Positions 43,110 through 52,322 of a DNA stretch of 64,000 nucleotides are shown in pieces (within the stretch, counting starts at the first letter, position 1; the number at the start of each line of letters is the position of its first letter). Made by a program: the position numbers and the translations under genes. The stretch lies in NCBI RefSeq assembly GCF_049739465.1, contig NZ_JBMHHY010000008.1, forward strand, positions 124,001 through 188,000, given 5' to 3'. The notes beneath the pieces are model-generated. The model was not told the DNA's origin and ran no database searches. It saw only the letters and a program-made list of their open reading frames with translations. This DNA is from Embleya sp049739465 (GTDB lineage: Bacteria; Actinomycetota; Actinomycetes; Streptomycetales; Streptomycetaceae).

Positions 43110-43874
43110 CTACACCCCGCCGCGGCCGAGGTGCCCTTCGCGTTCGCTGAGGTACGCCGCCAGCTCGGCGGCCCCGGTCAGCATTGCCCGCCCCCGGGCG
43201 GACAGTCGGGCGCGCCAGTCGGACAGGGCGGCCTCCAGCGGCTCCGCTCCGCCGGCCGCGCGGACCTGCGCGATCAGCGGGGCGATCTGCGCCAACGGGT
43301 AGCCGCCACGCCGGAGTTGGTGGGCCAGCCGGGCGTCCCGTACGTCGGCCTCGGCGTAGACGCGGTACGCGGTCACCGGGTCGCGGCGCGGGCGCACCAG
43401 CCCGGCGCGCTCCCACTTGCGCAGCGTCGCCGGCCGAATGCCGAGCCTCCCGGCCAGCGGGCCGATGAACGTGCCGTCGGCGCCGGACACCGCCGCATCG
43501 GGTTCGGACGTCGTGCCCGGCGCCAGGTCGCGCAGCGCCTTCTCCACGGCCTCGAGGGTGCGCCGGTCGTCGAGCAGTTGGGCGTGGCCCTCGTCGACGA
43601 GACGCAACGCCTCGTCGACCTCGTCCCGGTGTACCGCCTGCATGATCGACGTCGCCGCGCGGTGGCCGTGTCCGGGCACCAGGGCGAGGAACGTGCCCAG
43701 CGCGCATGCGTGCAGCGCGGTGTAGGCGCGGTAGCCGTGCGGTGTGCGCTCGGCGGCCGGAAGGATGCCGGCCTCCTCGTAGTTCCGGACCGCCTGGGTG
43801 GACAGACCGTGCCGCCGCGCCAGATCGATCGGCCTGAGCCGCCGATCATCGGTGGATTGAAGGTTTTGCCCCAT
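43110..43874 (-). CDS. MerR family regulator with two HTH domains
   Basis: This 254-aa regulator has two MerR-type winged helices: one at about 12-60 (RPIDLARRHGLSTQAVRNYE, then GILPAAERTPHGYRAY) and one at about 135-185 (GPLAGRLGIRPATLRKWERA, then YRVYAEADVRDARLAHQLR). This double architecture is like TioE-type regulators seen near resistance genes. It is divergent from the erythromycin-esterase gene, with 58 bp between the starts. It probably controls that gene through a MerR-type spacer promoter. Confidence 0.82.
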   Translation of the reverse strand: MGQNLQSTDDRRLRPIDLARRHGLSTQAVRNYEEAGILPAAERTPHGYRAYTALHACALGTFLALVPGHGHRAATSIMQAVHRDEVDEALRLVDEGHAQLLDDRRTLEAVEKALRDLAPGTTSEPDAAVSGADGTFIGPLAGRLGIRPATLRKWERAGLVRPRRDPVTAYRVYAEADVRDARLAHQLRRGGYPLAQIAPLIAQVRAAGGAEPLEAALSDWRARLSARGRAMLTGAAELAAYLSEREGHLGRGGV

Positions 43875-43932
43875 GGAGCCGACGATAACGCGGCCGAGTT
43901 TCCACCGTGGGTTCAAAGATACCGTTGAAGGC

Positions 43933-45156
43933 ATGGCTACCGACATCAAGGACAACGCCCACGGCGTCGAGGCCGCCGCCGTCATGAGGCTGCTCCCGGC
44001 CCGGCCGTGCCTGCTCGCCGTGGGCGAGCCCACCCACCGCGAGGACACGCTGCTCGACCTGCGCAACGACCTCTTCCGGCAACTGGTCGAGCAGGAGGGC
44101 TACCGGACGATCGCGATCGAGAGCGACTGCATGATGGGCCTGCTCGTGGACGACTACGTCACCTCGGCTTCGGCCGCCCTCGGCGAGGACGAGGTGCTGG
44201 AGCGCGGGTTCAGCCACGACTGGGGCAACCTTGCGGGCAATCGTGAACTCGTGCGCCGGATGCGCGCCTACAACGACGGCCGACCCGCCGCCGAGCAGGT
44301 CCGCTTCGCCGGTGTGGACGGTCCGCTGGAGATCACCGGCGCGGCGAGCCCCCGGCAGGCGCTGATCGCCCTCCACCACTACCTCGCGGCCCCGGCCCGG
44401 GTGGATTCGGACCTGCTCCCCTGCACCGCCGAAACGCTCGACCGCCTGCTGGGCGCCGACGAGCGGTGGACCGATCCCGCCGCGATGACGGACCCGGCCC
44501 GATCCGTGGGGGCGTCGTCCGAGGTCGGGGAACTGCGGTTGCTCGCTGACGACTTGGTGACGCTGCTCGAGGTACGGACGCCGCAGCTGATCGCGGCGAC
44601 GTCGCGCGAGGACTGGGAGCGGGCGCGCCTGTACGGGCGTACCGCCACCGGCCTGCTGCGCTACCACGCCGCGATGGCCGACACGTCGCCGAGCCGCATG
44701 ACCCGGTTGTTGAGTCTGCGCGATCGGATGATGGCCGACAACCTCCTCGCCCTCGCCGAACGGGGCCCGGCATTCGTCTACGCCCACAACTCCCATCTCC
44801 AGCGGGAGAAGAGCACGATGAGCATGTGGGACCATCCGCTCCTCGAGTGGTGGAGCGCCGGTGCGATGGTGAGCGCCCGTCTGGGTGCGGAGTACGCCTT
44901 CCTGGCCACGGCCCTCGGCACGATTCGGCACCGAGGCGTGGACACCCCGCCGGCGGACACCATCGAGGGCCTCTTGTACGCACTCCCGCAGGACCGCTGC
45001 GTCGTCGACGCCTCCCGCCTGGCCGCCGCCCTGGGCGGCACGCGGCCCGCGCCCCGGATATCCCCCTGGTTCGGCTACTCCGCGCTCGACCCGGCCCACC
45101 TGGCGGACACCGACGGCATCGTGTTCGTCAAGGACGTCCGGCAAGGCCGGAGCTGA
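43933..45156 (+). CDS. erythromycin esterase family protein
   Basis: This 407-aa protein of the EreA/SuccA family has the conserved segments LLAVGEPTHREDTLLDLRND (the His of the catalytic region), IAIESD and GFSHDWGN. Family members hydrolyse the macrolactone of erythromycin, but many homologues act on unknown esters. It is divergent from a double-HTH MerR gene, which suggests inducible detoxification. An ATG at 43873 is in frame but overlaps the start of the divergent gene, so 43933 is more likely. Confidence 0.82.
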   Translation: MATDIKDNAHGVEAAAVMRLLPARPCLLAVGEPTHREDTLLDLRNDLFRQLVEQEGYRTIAIESDCMMGLLVDDYVTSASAALGEDEVLERGFSHDWGNLAGNRELVRRMRAYNDGRPAAEQVRFAGVDGPLEITGAASPRQALIALHHYLAAPARVDSDLLPCTAETLDRLLGADERWTDPAAMTDPARSVGASSEVGELRLLADDLVTLLEVRTPQLIAATSREDWERARLYGRTATGLLRYHAAMADTSPSRMTRLLSLRDRMMADNLLALAERGPAFVYAHNSHLQREKSTMSMWDHPLLEWWSAGAMVSARLGAEYAFLATALGTIRHRGVDTPPADTIEGLLYALPQDRCVVDASRLAAALGGTRPAPRISPWFGYSALDPAHLADTDGIVFVKDVRQGRS

Positions 45157-45341
45157 CGCGCGCCAGCCTCGCCGACGCGACCCACCCCGACCCGCCCCGA
45201 CCCGGCCCGGCCCGTCGCCCCCGAGGCGACCGCAGTCGACCCGGCGTCGGCTCGCCCTCGGGGTCGCCGGGTTCGGGGCCCAGCCGGGGCAACCCCGGCT
45301 TCCCGAAGGCCCGTTGCCGGCCGGCGGGGGCCGGCTGCGGA

Positions 45342-45363
45342 AAGGTACGGTCATCCGTACCTT
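45342..45363. terminator. 9-bp inverted repeat, possible terminator
   Basis: Arms AAGGTACGG and CCGTACCTT around TCAT form a perfect hairpin, followed by CAGTCCTTTG. It lies 186 bp after the esterase-like gene. Terminator or operator are both possible. Confidence 0.4.
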
Positions 45364-45449
45364 CAGTCCTTTGTGTGACCTGGGTCATGTTGACGTGCCT
45401 CGTTCGGGGCCGTCATTCTGAGTGCGTGAATGAAGGACGCTGGCTGACG

Positions 45450-45518
45450 ATGCGACGCACCGTGGATCTGGGCCGACTGGCCGGCGCGGTGTGTCTTCCG
45501 TCGACGACGCTGTTGTAG
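45450..45518 (+). CDS. sulfur-type leader peptide
   Basis: This is a 22-aa peptide beginning MRRTVDLGRLAGAVC. The pattern RRxVDLxRxAxxxC is that of the small actinobacterial leader peptides that sit upstream of sulfur-assimilation and thiol-related ABC operons and are thought to sense cysteine supply. A GTG at 45426 would add eight codons. It lies about 310 bp before the substrate-binding protein gene. Its presence suggests that the downstream transporter handles a sulfur-containing molecule, or responds to cysteine. Confidence 0.65.
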   Translation: MRRTVDLGRLAGAVCLPSTTLL

Positions 45519-45686
45519 CTGTTGTAGCCGCCCCTCCTCTCCTTCGAATCCGGCGAAGGGCCCCCGGCGCGCGGCACGTTCGACTGCCGCCGTTCATCCG
45601 TTCGGCGCGGCTGGACGGTGCCGGCCACCGTTGAGTGACGCACTCCCGACGTGCTGTCGCCTGCCCGCGCGATCCGTGGACCCGTA

Positions 45687-45741
45687 ACACCCGTACACCC
45701 GTACACCCGTACGCCGTATGCCCGCACACCCGTATGCCCGC
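45687..45741. repeat. short tandem repeats in the transporter leader
   Basis: Three head-to-tail copies of ACACCCGT (45687-45710) are followed by two related 15-16-bp units ending in CCGTATGCCCGC. They sit between the leader peptide and the substrate-binding protein gene, where an attenuator or antiterminator would be expected. Confidence 0.7.
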
Positions 45742-45827
45742 AGCCCGTATCGAGACCACCTCGCCCCGGCCTTTCGCCGTCGTCCGGGCGGGAGTTCGCC
45801 GTGCCGTGCCATCAACCCGGGGAGAAC

Positions 45828-47486
45828 ATGTACACGCGATCGAGAGTGCGACTGAGCGCCGGCGTCCTGGCCCTGGTGGCCGGGCTCGCCGGGTGTTCCG
45901 GGGCGACGGGGAACAGCGTCGAGGTCGGCGACGGGGCCGGGCCGCCGAAGGCCGGCGGCACCCTGACCTTCGCCACCGACAAGGAACCCGACTGCTACGA
46001 CCCGCACGTGAGCCCCGCCGACATCACCGCCGTCGTATTGCGCAACGTGTTCGACTCGCTGGTGTCGCAGGAACCGGACGGGACCTACCGCCCGTGGCTG
46101 GCGACGGCGTGGACGTTGTCCCCGGACGGCACCACCTACACCTTCGAGTTACGGACGGACGTCAAGTTCACCGACGGCACGCCGTTCGACGCCGACGCGG
46201 TCAAGGCCAATCTCGACCACATCGCCGCCCCGGGCACCAAATCCCAGTTCGCCGCCTCGCTGATGGGACCCTACGAGAGCACGACCGTGGTCGACCCGCG
46301 CACCGTACGGGTCAAGCTGACCCGCCCGTTCGCACCCTTCCTGCACGCGGTCGCCACCACCTACCTGGGCATGCACTCGCCGCGCTCGCTCCAGGTCCGG
46401 GCCGCCGACCTGTGCGCGGGCGGCCCGGGCACCGTCGGGACCGGGCCGTTCCGGTTCGCCGCGCATGTCAGGGGCCGGCAGGACGAGTTCGTCCGCAACC
46501 CGGACTATGCGTGGGCCCCGCAGAGCGCGGCCCATCCGGGACCGGCCCACCTGGACAAGCTGGTGATCCGATACCTGCCCACCGGTTCGGTCCGGGTGGG
46601 CGCGCTGCGCAGCGGTCAGGTCGACGCGATCGACAACGTACCGGCCCAGAACGTCGCCGCCATCGAGGCCGATCGGCGCCTGCGCACCAGTACCGCGGAC
46701 CTCCCGGGACTGGGCTACACCTACTTCCTCAACACCGAACGACCACCCTTCGACGACCGCCGCGCCCGCCTGGCGGTGCGCGCCGCGGTGGACTTCGGCC
46801 CGCTGCTCAAGGCGGTGTTCTTCGGCCGCGCAGCACCGGCGTTCAGCGTGCTCGGGCCGTCCACCACCGGCTATGACCGTGCCCTGGAAGGCAGTTGGGG
46901 GCACGACGAGGCGACCGCGAACCGCCTGCTCGACGAACTCGGCTGGACCGGGCGCGATGCCGACGGATATCGGACGAAGGACGGCCGTACCTTCAACATC
47001 GATCTGCCGTTCGTCCCCGAGTACACCGTGACCGACCGACGTACGCTCGACGTCGGTGTGCAGGCCGACCTGAAGAAGGTCGGGATCCGGCTCAACCTCG
47101 TGCAGTCGACCGCCAACGACTACCTGCCGCGCCGCAACGCCGGCGGCTACGACCTGATCGGCTTCAGCTGGGGCGGGTCCGAACCCGACCTGCTGCGCAC
47201 CCTGTTCGACTCCGAACAGCAGTTCGCGCAGGGCGGCACCAATGCGGCGCGGCTGCGTGATTCGCAGCTGGACGGGTGGTTGCGCGAGGCAGCGGAGCGT
47301 ACCGATCCCGCGCAGCGCGCGGCGTTGTACACGAACGTCCAGGCGCGGATCGCCGATCAGGCCTACGCGCTGCCCACCTACGTCGGGCGGCGGGTGGTGT
47401 CGACGACCGGTGCGGTGCGGGGGTTGGCGTTCGATGCGAACGCGTGGCCGCTGTTTCGCGACGTGTGGCTGAACGGGCGCGGCTGA
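45828..47486 (+). CDS. extracellular solute-binding lipoprotein, family 5
   Basis: This 552-aa binding lipoprotein of the DppA/OppA family has a signal with lipobox LAGC (Cys about residue 23), then the typical family 5 fold (GTLTFATDKEPDCYDPHV, then YRPWLATAWTLSPDGTTYTF and FTDGTPFDADAV). It captures oligopeptides or similar ligands outside the cell and delivers them to the two permeases and ATPase encoded directly downstream. The ATG at 45828 has a GGAGA box. The TGATG overlap with the next gene shows coupling. Confidence 0.92.
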   Translation: MYTRSRVRLSAGVLALVAGLAGCSGATGNSVEVGDGAGPPKAGGTLTFATDKEPDCYDPHVSPADITAVVLRNVFDSLVSQEPDGTYRPWLATAWTLSPDGTTYTFELRTDVKFTDGTPFDADAVKANLDHIAAPGTKSQFAASLMGPYESTTVVDPRTVRVKLTRPFAPFLHAVATTYLGMHSPRSLQVRAADLCAGGPGTVGTGPFRFAAHVRGRQDEFVRNPDYAWAPQSAAHPGPAHLDKLVIRYLPTGSVRVGALRSGQVDAIDNVPAQNVAAIEADRRLRTSTADLPGLGYTYFLNTERPPFDDRRARLAVRAAVDFGPLLKAVFFGRAAPAFSVLGPSTTGYDRALEGSWGHDEATANRLLDELGWTGRDADGYRTKDGRTFNIDLPFVPEYTVTDRRTLDVGVQADLKKVGIRLNLVQSTANDYLPRRNAGGYDLIGFSWGGSEPDLLRTLFDSEQQFAQGGTNAARLRDSQLDGWLREAAERTDPAQRAALYTNVQARIADQAYALPTYVGRRVVSTTGAVRGLAFDANAWPLFRDVWLNGRG

Positions 47487-48481
47487 TGGGCCCGTTCGTC
47501 GGATACCTGGTTCGCCGGTTGCTCGCCGGCGTGGTCGTGTTGTGGGGTGCGGCGAGTGTGGCGTTCGTGGCGCTGCATCTGATCGGCGGCGATCCGGTGG
47601 ACGCCATCCTCGGACCCACCGTCAGTGCCGGTCCGGGGCTGCGCCGGCAGATCACCGACGAGTACGGCTTCGATCGGCCGCTCGTCGTGCAGTACGGCAC
47701 CTGGCTCGCCCGTCTGGCCGGCGGCGACCTGGGTCGCTCCTACCAGTTGGGGCAGCCGGTGAGCCGGGTGCTCGCCGACCAGGTATGGCCCACCTGCGCG
47801 CTCGCACTGTCCGCCGTCGCGCTCGCAGGTGTCCTGGCGGTGGCCACGGCGCTGCTGACCGCCGGTCGTGGTCGGGTGTTGCGCGGCCTGGTCTCCGGCG
47901 CGGAGTTGGCGGCGGTGTCGTTGCCGTCGTTCTGGCTCGGGCTGTTGGCCCTGACCTTCTTCTCGTTTCGCTGGCAACTCTTCCCGGTCGCCGGGGATCA
48001 GGGTTTCGCCGCACTGGTGTTGCCGGCTGTCACCCTCGCGCTGCCGGTGGCCGGGGTGCTTGCCCAGGTGTTGCGCGAGGCGCTGGACGACGCGCTCACC
48101 CAGCCGTTCGTACTCACCGTGCGTACCCGCGGGGTCCCGGAGGCGCTGGTGTTGCTGCGGCACGCGTTGCGGCACGCGGCGATTCCGGTCGTGACGCTGG
48201 CCGGTTGGGTGACCGGCAGTCTGCTCGGCGGGGCCGTGTTGACCGAGACGGTGTTCGCCCGACCGGGCCTGGGCCGGGTGCTGCTGGCGGCGGTCGGCTC
48301 TCGGGACACCCCGGTGGTGACCGCGATCGTGCTGCTTTCGGCGGCGGCCTTCACGTGCGTCAACCTCCTGGTGGATCTGGCCTATCCGGCACTCGACCCG
48401 CGACTGCGGACCGCCCGCGCCCGGGCGCCCCGGCGTGCGGTGTGGATCCGTCGATCCCGGCCGAAGGAGAGTGCGGTATGA
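47486..48481 (+). CDS. ABC transporter permease, DppB-like
   Basis: This 331-aa membrane subunit of an oligopeptide-type importer has a first transmembrane helix after the start (LVRRLLAGVVVLWGAASVAF), GGDLGRS, and the BPD_transp_1 core (RTRGVPEALVLLRHALRHAA, the EAA motif variant). Its start overlaps the binding-protein stop and its end overlaps the second permease by four bases. Confidence 0.92.
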   Translation: MGPFVGYLVRRLLAGVVVLWGAASVAFVALHLIGGDPVDAILGPTVSAGPGLRRQITDEYGFDRPLVVQYGTWLARLAGGDLGRSYQLGQPVSRVLADQVWPTCALALSAVALAGVLAVATALLTAGRGRVLRGLVSGAELAAVSLPSFWLGLLALTFFSFRWQLFPVAGDQGFAALVLPAVTLALPVAGVLAQVLREALDDALTQPFVLTVRTRGVPEALVLLRHALRHAAIPVVTLAGWVTGSLLGGAVLTETVFARPGLGRVLLAAVGSRDTPVVTAIVLLSAAAFTCVNLLVDLAYPALDPRLRTARARAPRRAVWIRRSRPKESAV

Positions 48482-49344
48482 GCGCCACCGCGGATGTGCT
48501 CGCCGGCTCCGCGAGCCCCGGGCAGCGGGCGACCCGGCTGCGCCTGCGGCCCGGCGTGGTGCTCGCGGTGCTCGTGGTGGCCACCGCCGCGCTGGCCGCG
48601 CTGTGGCCGCAGTTGTTGACCGACCGTTCGCCGGACGCGACCGCTCCCGCGCAGGCACTGCAACCGCCCGACGGGGAGCACCTGTTCGGCACCGATCAGC
48701 TCGGCCGTGACGTCTACGCCCGGGTCGTGCACGGGACTTGGTTGTCGTTGGAGATCGGGGTGGGGGCCACCGCGATCGGCGCGCTGGGCGGGACGGTCCT
48801 CGGCTTGGCGGCGGGACTGGGTGGGCGGGTGGTCGACGCGCTGCTGATGCGGGTGACCGATGTGCTGACCGCCTTCCCGGAGTTGTTGCTCGCGCTCCTG
48901 GTGATCACCGTGACCGGTCCGGGTACGGCGAACGTGCTGGTGTCGATCGGGGTCGCGGCCGTACCCGGCTACGCCCGCCTGGTCCGTGCCCGTGCGCTCG
49001 TGGTGCGCCGGGCCGAGTACATCGAGGCCGGTGTCGCGCTGGGCCTGTCCCGGCCGGTCCTGGTACTGCGGCACATCCTGCCCAACACCCTCGGGCCGCT
49101 CCTGGTGCTGGCCTCGATCGGTACCGGTACGGCCGTGGTCTCCGGGGCCGCGCTCGGCTACCTGGGCCTGGGCCCGCGCCCGCCCGCCGCCGAGTGGGGC
49201 GTAATGCTCGCCGACGGCCAGGACTTCGTGCAGACCGCGTGGTGGACCACCGTCTTCCCGGGCCTGGCGATCGCGGCGATCGTGTTGGCGGTGACCGTGC
49301 TGGGCCGCCGGCTGCGGGCGCGTGGCGCGGAGGTGGGCCGATGA
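48478..49344 (+). CDS. ABC transporter permease, DppC-like
   Basis: This 288-aa second permease has an N-terminal periplasmic loop (HLFGTDQLGRDVYARVVHG, the DppC hallmark) and the EAA region (EAGVALGLSRPVLVLRHILP). It forms the membrane pore with the DppB-like protein. The ATGA overlap upstream and overlap with the ATPase gene downstream place it in the same coupled operon. Confidence 0.92.
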   Translation: MSATADVLAGSASPGQRATRLRLRPGVVLAVLVVATAALAALWPQLLTDRSPDATAPAQALQPPDGEHLFGTDQLGRDVYARVVHGTWLSLEIGVGATAIGALGGTVLGLAAGLGGRVVDALLMRVTDVLTAFPELLLALLVITVTGPGTANVLVSIGVAAVPGYARLVRARALVVRRAEYIEAGVALGLSRPVLVLRHILPNTLGPLLVLASIGTGTAVVSGAALGYLGLGPRPPAAEWGVMLADGQDFVQTAWWTTVFPGLAIAAIVLAVTVLGRRLRARGAEVGR

Positions 49345-51269
49345 CCGCGCCCACTCGGGACGCACCCGTCCTCCTCGAACCGCTGCGAGTCGGCTCCGCG
49401 TTGGTGGAAGTCACCGATTTGCGCGTGGACTTCGGTAGCGGTCGGCACCGGGTGCGGGCCGTCGACGGGGTCGACCTGTCCGTGGCCGCCGGGGAATGCC
49501 TGGCGTTGGTGGGGGAGTCCGGCTCCGGGAAGAGTGTGACCGCGCGGGCGCTGGTCGGCCTGGCCGGTGCACGGGCGCGGGTGTCCTGCGCCCGGATGTT
49601 GGTCGACGGGCGCGACGCGACCCGCTTCGACGCACGTGCGTGGCGCGGCGTGCGCGGGCGGCGGATCGGGTTCGTGCTGCAGGACGCGATGGTGTCGTTG
49701 GATGTGCTGCGTACGGTCGGCGCGGAGGTGGCCGAGCCGCTGCGGACACATCGGGTGGTGCCGCGCGGTCGGGTCGAGGCCCGGGTGCTGGAGCTGTTGG
49801 CCGACGCGGGGATTCCCGATCCGGCGCGGCGGGTTCGTCAGTATCCGCATCAGCTCTCCGGCGGTCTGCGGCAACGGGCCCTGATCGCCTCGGCGTTGGC
49901 GGCGGAGCCGGCGCTGTTGATCGCCGACGAGCCCACCACGGCGCTGGATGTCACCGTGCAGGCGCAGATCCTCGACCTGCTTGCGCAGCGCCGCGCCGAG
50001 GGGATGGGCCTGTTGCTGATCAGCCACGATCTGGCCGTGGTGGCGCGGGTGGCCGATCGGGTGGCGGTGCTGCGCGGCGGGGTGATCGTCGAGCAGGGGC
50101 CGGTGGATCGGGTGCTGGGCGAACCGGAACACCCCTATACCCGGCTGTTGTTGGCCGCCGTTCCGTCGGCGCGCACGCGCGGTCGGCGGTTGTCACCGGG
50201 GCCGGCGCCGGGGCCAGACTCGGGGCCGGCACCGGCGTCGGGGGAGGACCTACGAGGTGCGCCGTCCGTGCGTCGTACGCGCCCCGACCCCGACGGGCCG
50301 CTCCTGGAGGCGCACGGGCTCGGGAAGCGCTACGTCGACTTCGACGGCAGCGTGCGCGAGGTGGTGTGCGACGTGTCGCTGAGCATCCGGCCGGGCGAGG
50401 CCGTGGGCGTGGTCGGCGAGTCGGGGTCCGGGAAGACCACCGTCGCGCGCCTGCTGCTGGGCCTGGTACGGCCGGATTCGGGGACCGTGCTGTTCGGCGG
50501 CGAACCGTGGAGTGCGGTCCCCGAACGGGCGCGGCGGCCGAGGCGCGGTCGGGTCCAGGTGATTCACCAGGATCCGCTGGGTTCGTTCGATCCGCGCTGG
50601 AGTGTGGCCCGGTTGCTGGGCGAGGCGCTCGGTACGGTCGGCGTCCGGCGCGGGGTCGAACGCCGGGAGCGTACCGTCGAGTTGCTGCGGCGGGTCGGTC
50701 TCGGGCCGGAGCATCTGCGGCGCGGACCGGCCACGCTGTCCGGCGGACAACGACAGCGGGTGGCGATCGCCCGGGCCCTGGCCACCGAGCCCGACCTGCT
50801 GATCTGCGACGAGCCGGTGTCCGCGCTGGATGTGTCGGTGCAGGCGCAGGTCCTCGATCTGCTGGCCGAACTGCGGCGCGCCTACGGCCTGGCGCTGCTG
50901 TTCATCTCCCACGATCTGGGCGTCGTCCACCATGTCTGTGATCGCGTACTGGTCATGCGGGACGGCCGGGTGGTGGAACAGGGCGACATCGAGCGGGTGT
51001 TCGCCCGCCCCCGACACGACTACACCCGAGAGTTGCTGCGCGCGCTTCCCGGTCGGGACGACGCGACCCGGCGGCGCGACCCATCCGAGATCCCCACCGA
51101 ACCCCCGTCCGAGATCCCCACCGAACCCCCATCCGAGATCCCCACCGAACCCCCATCCGAGATCCCCACCGAACCCCCATCCGATACCCCGATCGAACCC
51201 CAAGCCGATCCGTCGCCCGGGAACGGGGTCACGGCGGAGTCGTCCGAGCCAAGGAGCACAGATTCGTGA
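49341..51269 (+). CDS. fused dual ATPase of the oligopeptide ABC transporter (DppD-DppF type)
   Basis: This 642-aa protein has two complete ABC domains in one chain. The first has Walker A GESGSGKS and signature LSGGL; the second has GESGSGKTT and LSGGQ, with Walker B LICDEP. It replaces separate DppD and DppF subunits. A Pro/Gly-rich linker near 300-320 joins them. The C terminus carries a repeat tail of about four to five copies of PSEIPTEP encoded by 24-bp tandem repeats. The stop overlaps the DAHP synthase start (GTGA), which ties transport and biosynthesis in one transcript. Confidence 0.92.
   Translation: MTAPTRDAPVLLEPLRVGSALVEVTDLRVDFGSGRHRVRAVDGVDLSVAAGECLALVGESGSGKSVTARALVGLAGARARVSCARMLVDGRDATRFDARAWRGVRGRRIGFVLQDAMVSLDVLRTVGAEVAEPLRTHRVVPRGRVEARVLELLADAGIPDPARRVRQYPHQLSGGLRQRALIASALAAEPALLIADEPTTALDVTVQAQILDLLAQRRAEGMGLLLISHDLAVVARVADRVAVLRGGVIVEQGPVDRVLGEPEHPYTRLLLAAVPSARTRGRRLSPGPAPGPDSGPAPASGEDLRGAPSVRRTRPDPDGPLLEAHGLGKRYVDFDGSVREVVCDVSLSIRPGEAVGVVGESGSGKTTVARLLLGLVRPDSGTVLFGGEPWSAVPERARRPRRGRVQVIHQDPLGSFDPRWSVARLLGEALGTVGVRRGVERRERTVELLRRVGLGPEHLRRGPATLSGGQRQRVAIARALATEPDLLICDEPVSALDVSVQAQVLDLLAELRRAYGLALLFISHDLGVVHHVCDRVLVMRDGRVVEQGDIERVFARPRHDYTRELLRALPGRDDATRRRDPSEIPTEPPSEIPTEPPSEIPTEPPSEIPTEPPSDTPIEPQADPSPGNGVTAESSEPRSTDS
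51081..51200. repeat. 24-bp tandem repeats encoding an octapeptide tail
   Basis: Four nearly identical 24-bp units and a diverged fifth encode PSEIPTEP repeats at the C terminus of the fused ATPase. Unit length keeps the frame. They mark recent slippage expansion at the end of a transporter gene. Confidence 0.9.
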
Positions 51270-52321
51270 TCGTGACACTGGAGCAGGAGATCGACGCCGT
51301 ACGGGCCGCCGGAATCTCGGCGCAACTCGCCTTGGAGGGCGTGGCCACCACGCCCGGAACGGATGCCGGCGGACGGGCCGTACTGGTATCCGAACGCCAA
51401 GTGACATCAGGGCAGAGTACGTGGATACGCGGCCTGCCCGGGGTGGCCGAGGTCACCGTCGTACCGGGCAAATATCGGCTGACCTCACGGGTGTTCCGCC
51501 CGACCACGACCACCGTCGAGGTCGGCGCGGGCGTGCTGATCGGCGGCCCCGGGTTCGTCGTGGCCGCCGGGCCGTGCGCGGTGGAGAGCGCCGGGCAACT
51601 CGACGCGGTGGCCAGGGTGGTGGCCGACGGCGGTGCATCGGTGTTGCGCGGCGGTGCGTTCAAGCCGCGCAGTTCGCCGTACAGCTTCCAGGGTTTGGCG
51701 GAGCACGGGCTGCAGCTTCTGGAGGAGCAGCGGGCCCGGACCGGACTGCCGGTGGTCACCGAGGTGTTGGAGCCGGCGTGGATCGAACGGGTCGCGAAGA
51801 GTGCGGACATCCTGCAGATCGGCGCGCGGAACATGCAGAACTATCCGCTGCTGCGCGAGGCCGGCCGTTCCGGCCTGCCCGTACTGCTCAAGCGCGGCCT
51901 GTCCGCGACGGTGGAGGAGTGGCTGTTGGCGGCGGAGTACGTGCTGTTGGAGGGCAATCCGAACGTGATCCTGTGCGAGCGGGGCATTCGCTCGTACGAG
52001 CCATCCACCCGCTTCACCCTCGATCTGAGTGCGATACCGGTGGTCAAGCACGTCAGCCATCTGCCGGTGATCGTCGATCCGAGCCATGCCAGCGGGCGGG
52101 CGGACCTGGTGCGGCCGTTGGCGCTGGCCGCCGCCGCGGCGGGTGCGGACGGGCTGCTGATGGATGTGCACACCGATGCGGAGAGTGCCCTGTGTGATGC
52201 CGATCAGGCGCTGACCGGGCGGGAGTTCGGCGAGCTGATCGAGGCCCTGGAGCGGGTGCTCCAGGCGGTGGATCGACCGCTGGTGCGTCCGGAGTGGGCG
52301 CCTGCGGCCGAGGCGGTGTGA
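51266..52321 (+). CDS. aroF: 3-deoxy-7-phosphoheptulonate (DAHP) synthase, AroF type Ib
   Basis: This 351-aa first enzyme of the shikimate pathway condenses PEP and erythrose-4-phosphate. It has the N-terminal ferredoxin-like domain (about 1-70) of the type I-beta subfamily, then GPCAVES (102-108), GGAFKPRSSPYSFQG and VSHLPVIVDPSHASG. A pathway-specific copy inside a biosynthetic operon usually boosts supply of chorismate or a related aromatic precursor, so the cluster product may include such a unit. GTG start overlaps the ATPase stop. Confidence 0.93.
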   Translation: MIVTLEQEIDAVRAAGISAQLALEGVATTPGTDAGGRAVLVSERQVTSGQSTWIRGLPGVAEVTVVPGKYRLTSRVFRPTTTTVEVGAGVLIGGPGFVVAAGPCAVESAGQLDAVARVVADGGASVLRGGAFKPRSSPYSFQGLAEHGLQLLEEQRARTGLPVVTEVLEPAWIERVAKSADILQIGARNMQNYPLLREAGRSGLPVLLKRGLSATVEEWLLAAEYVLLEGNPNVILCERGIRSYEPSTRFTLDLSAIPVVKHVSHLPVIVDPSHASGRADLVRPLALAAAAAGADGLLMDVHTDAESALCDADQALTGREFGELIEALERVLQAVDRPLVRPEWAPAAEAV

Positions 52322-52322
52322 G

